From Hymenopellis radicata (taxonomy: Eukaryota; Basidiomycota; Agaricomycetes; Agaricales; Physalacriaceae), in assembly GCA_015501595.1 (NCBI GenBank), contig JADNRX010000010.1, positions 248,001 to 312,000 on the forward strand: a stretch of 64,000 bases of DNA. Reading direction: 5' to 3'. Below, one piece after another: positions 61,761 through 64,000 of this stretch (the first letter of the stretch is position 1; each line of letters starts with the position of its first letter). The notes beneath the pieces are model-generated. The model was not told where the DNA came from. It searched no databases and worked only from the letters and a program-made list of their open reading frames with translations. The position numbers and the translations under genes are program-made.

Positions 61761-63865
61761 ATGACCAAATCTGGCATGTTTCCTCTTCGAGCGATCGCTA
61801 GACGCTCACGAGGTCTTGTCTCGCGACGTTATCCTTACTCTACGACTGCTGCACCAATGGCGGACACCTCGTCGGATGGCCAGCCAGAGGCGAAGCGGAG
61901 AAAGCTCGATGTGGACGAAGATCCTGGTTCTTCTACGATGAACGTTGATGGCGCCGTAGGCGAAAAAACTATCGTAAAAGGACAAAAAGGAAAAGAAAGA
62001 CGGCAGAACAAGCGCAAACCTAGAGTGGAGGCACCGAAGGAAAGAGCGGAAGGAGAGGAAAGAGAAGAACGACTTCCAAAGAGAATGTGCGCCATGCTCA
62101 TAGGATTTTGTGGGTCCCCGTTTCGTGGTATGCAATAGTGCGTCTGTGCTCTTCATTCTCTCTCCTTTTTGACCGTTACTAGTCAGAAAGCACATCCCGA
62201 CCATGCCAGCTACCCGACAGTGGAGGGAACTCTTTTCGATGCACTGTGCCGAGCAGGCGCCATCTCCAAAGACAACTCGGACGATCCACTCAAAGTAAAG
62301 TCGCATTCTGCACGTCCCATCGTCTTTCCAACCGTCTCGTCAGGTCAACCTTTCGCGCGCTGCACGTACGGACAGTGGCGTTCATGCTGCTGGCAATACC
62401 GTCTCCTTCAAAATGATCATGTCGGTTCCTGGGCAGGGAGACATGCTAACCCGTATCAACGAGGAATTACCACCGGAAATACGCGTCTGGGACTTTGTAT
62501 GTCAACTGTTGTTATGAATCGCGCTACTCAGTTAATTCAGAGGTTTTCAGGTCAGGGTGAAGAACTCGTTCAATGCACGCACGTATGTCGCGATTCCTTG
62601 GATTGCCTGCTTCAGATCGTACTCATCCCTGTGCCTAGCATGTGCGATAGTCGTCGATACACATACTTCTTTCCATCGTATCTTCTGATACCTCCAAAAC
62701 CGGGCAGCGGCTTCGTTCGCGCCATGGAGCGCTACTTAGGAAAGCCCTCCGAGGCGCCTGTAGACTCGTTCTGGTCCAGCGTCGACCTTGAACACCTTGG
62801 CGCAGAAGAAGAGACGAAGCGCAAAAGAGCGTGGAGAGTGCCACCTGAGCTCATAGCCAGGCTACAGACAATTACGCCACAATACGAAGGGACGCACAAC
62901 TTCCATAATTTCACTATCACCAACACCCCTAACGCTTCGAGCAATAAAAGATATATGAAGAAAATAGAGGTTCGTTCTATATCCTTCAGATGTGCCAACG
63001 TTAAAATTATTTATTAGATCCTCGATCCACAAGTGCACGACGGGACGGAATGGATACCTGTCCATTTCCACGGTCAAAGTTTCATGTTACATCAAGTCAG
63101 TCTTATTACACTCAAAAGATGGTTAAGTCGCTGAATTTCTCTAGATAGTTGGTCCTTCGTCGTAGCCAGCAAGTCAATATTGACCATCTGTCCAGCGTAA
63201 AATGATGTTCGCTCTGATCATGATTTGTCGAACGAACACTCCTCCTCATGTTATCACTGAAGTACCCGTTTTTACTTCAAGTCTTTACTCATATCTCACC
63301 CCTATCCAGCTTTACCGTTTGCCCTTGGTGGCCGTACCAAAAGTCCCGGCTCTAGGTCTCCTTCTGGAGGCACCGGTCTACGGAGAGTACAATAAGAATG
63401 TTATCGCCGCTAACGAGAAGCTTGGTACAGACAGTCTCGATTATCGGCCCCCAATCGATTTCGAGAAGCTGACTGACAAGATGGAAGACTTTAAGCAAAA
63501 GTTTATCTACAGCAGTATGCGGGGGATCGAAACCCGTACCGGCTTGTATGTTCTCCTACTGTCAGTCAGTCTGAGATTCGAGGCTGACCTTTCATTGGAG
63601 GTTTGACGCGTGGATTCAAATGGTTGACAACTACGACGGTGACGACTTGCTCTACCTTAACCCGGAAGGGACGATACCGGAAGCGGCCATCATCAACGGG
63701 CAAAAACGACCAAAACGATTCAAAGAGAACAGGGTCTTTGACAAGACGGCCTTCGTTAACAACGATGCTGAGAAAGCCACGGAGGTAATTGAAGTGATGG
63801 AAGACGACGACGAAGAGGAAGAAGTTGCTCTCAGTAAGAAGGAGGCAGCCGAGATGGAGGGTTAG
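61761..63865 (+). CDS. PUS1: tRNA pseudouridine synthase PUS1
   Basis: Converts uridine to pseudouridine in tRNAs and other RNAs, in nucleus and mitochondria. The start MTKSGMFPLRAIARRSRGLV, with Arg-rich residues before SRRYPYSTTA, looks like a mitochondrial leader; a second ATG (MADTSSDGQPEAKRRK) could give a nuclear form. Core blocks are CAMLIGFCGSPFRGMQ, PTVEGTLFDALCRAG, RAARTDSGVHAAGNTVSFKM (catalytic Asp in RTDSGVHA), INEELPPEIRVWDF, VKNSFNARTMCDSRRYTYFF, GTHNFHNFT, FHGQSFMLHQ and PALGLLLEAPVYGEYN. The acidic tail EDDDEEEEVALSKKEAAEME ends before TAG at 63863-63865. About eight short introns. It looks intact. Confidence 0.94.
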
Positions 63866-64000
63866 CATGTTGCCAAGAACATGTGGAAAAGTATCTGTGA
63901 TGCCACTACACATCTAGAACATCTAATGGGATCCTAGTCATCCAGATATTTTCTTTCGCTTCACTGTAGACCACAAGCAATTCCTTGTCTGTTACGGTGG

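Overview
The window is nuclear DNA of a filamentous basidiomycete, most likely an Agaricomycete. Genes are split by many short introns (about 42-65 bp), intergenic gaps are small, and the protein set (Arp8, Con7-type zinc finger, AA9 lytic polysaccharide monooxygenase, P450, ELMO protein, MFS sugar porter) fits that group. No prokaryotic, organellar or viral stretch was seen. All exon boundaries come from reading splice sites and protein continuity by eye.

Layout. 1-1156 (+) is the C-terminal end of TOR kinase. 1580-2885 (-) is an AA9 LPMO with a premature TGA in its first exon. 3611-6326 (+) is ARP8 (INO80 complex). 6480-8460 holds broken coding-like segments, and 8461-9838 nothing I can name. 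9839-11669 (+) is a Con7-like transcription factor. About 2.8 kb of unassigned DNA follows. 14478-16883 (+) is an F-box/RCC1 protein with an apparently frame-broken C-terminus, and 17285-19456 (+) an F-box/WD40 protein of the Cdc4/Fbw7 type. 19797-20481 holds two related MITE-like elements, next to a tRNA-Pro(AGG) gene (-). 20721-22850 (-) is an unknown Ser/Pro-rich protein with a PP1-docking-like motif. 23183-24586 (+) is a secreted M28 aminopeptidase, 25358-28280 (+) an ELMO protein, 28574-30735 (-) MTHFR and 31487-31932 (-) a DUF202 membrane protein. 32122-34145 (+) is an unknown Ser-rich protein and 35177-37549 (+) a cytochrome P450. A conserved unknown (37712-38265, -) diverges from the DNA polymerase delta subunit Pol32/PolD3 (38371-41019, +). 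41643-43501 (+) is an AVT-type amino-acid transporter and 43910-46603 (+) an R3H/SUZ RNA-binding protein. 47078-48888 (+) is xylulokinase (one apparent frameshift), 49408-51656 (+) an MFS sugar transporter and 51806-53304 (-) UDP-glucose 4-epimerase. 53689-55987 (-) is PIF1 helicase, 56155-57908 (-) the proteasome lid subunit Rpn6, 58602-61632 (+) a UIM/cysteine-rich (IBR-like) protein, and 61761-63865 (+) tRNA pseudouridine synthase PUS1.

How the genes relate. Most are housekeeping genes in ordinary fungal order. Two loose themes appear. One is sugar handling: xylulokinase, sugar porter and epimerase lie side by side at 47-53 kb. The other is ubiquitin-proteasome function: two adjacent F-box genes at 14-19 kb, and Rpn6 divergent from a UIM/IBR-like gene at 56-62 kb. 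I see no clear new system. The strongest unusual signals are four GC-AG introns needed to keep conserved proteins in frame, a tandemly duplicated exon in Pol32, a 5-nt micro-exon in the P450, a MITE pair beside a tRNA gene, a poly(A) tract flanked by a direct repeat, and single-base or nonsense lesions in three otherwise conserved genes.
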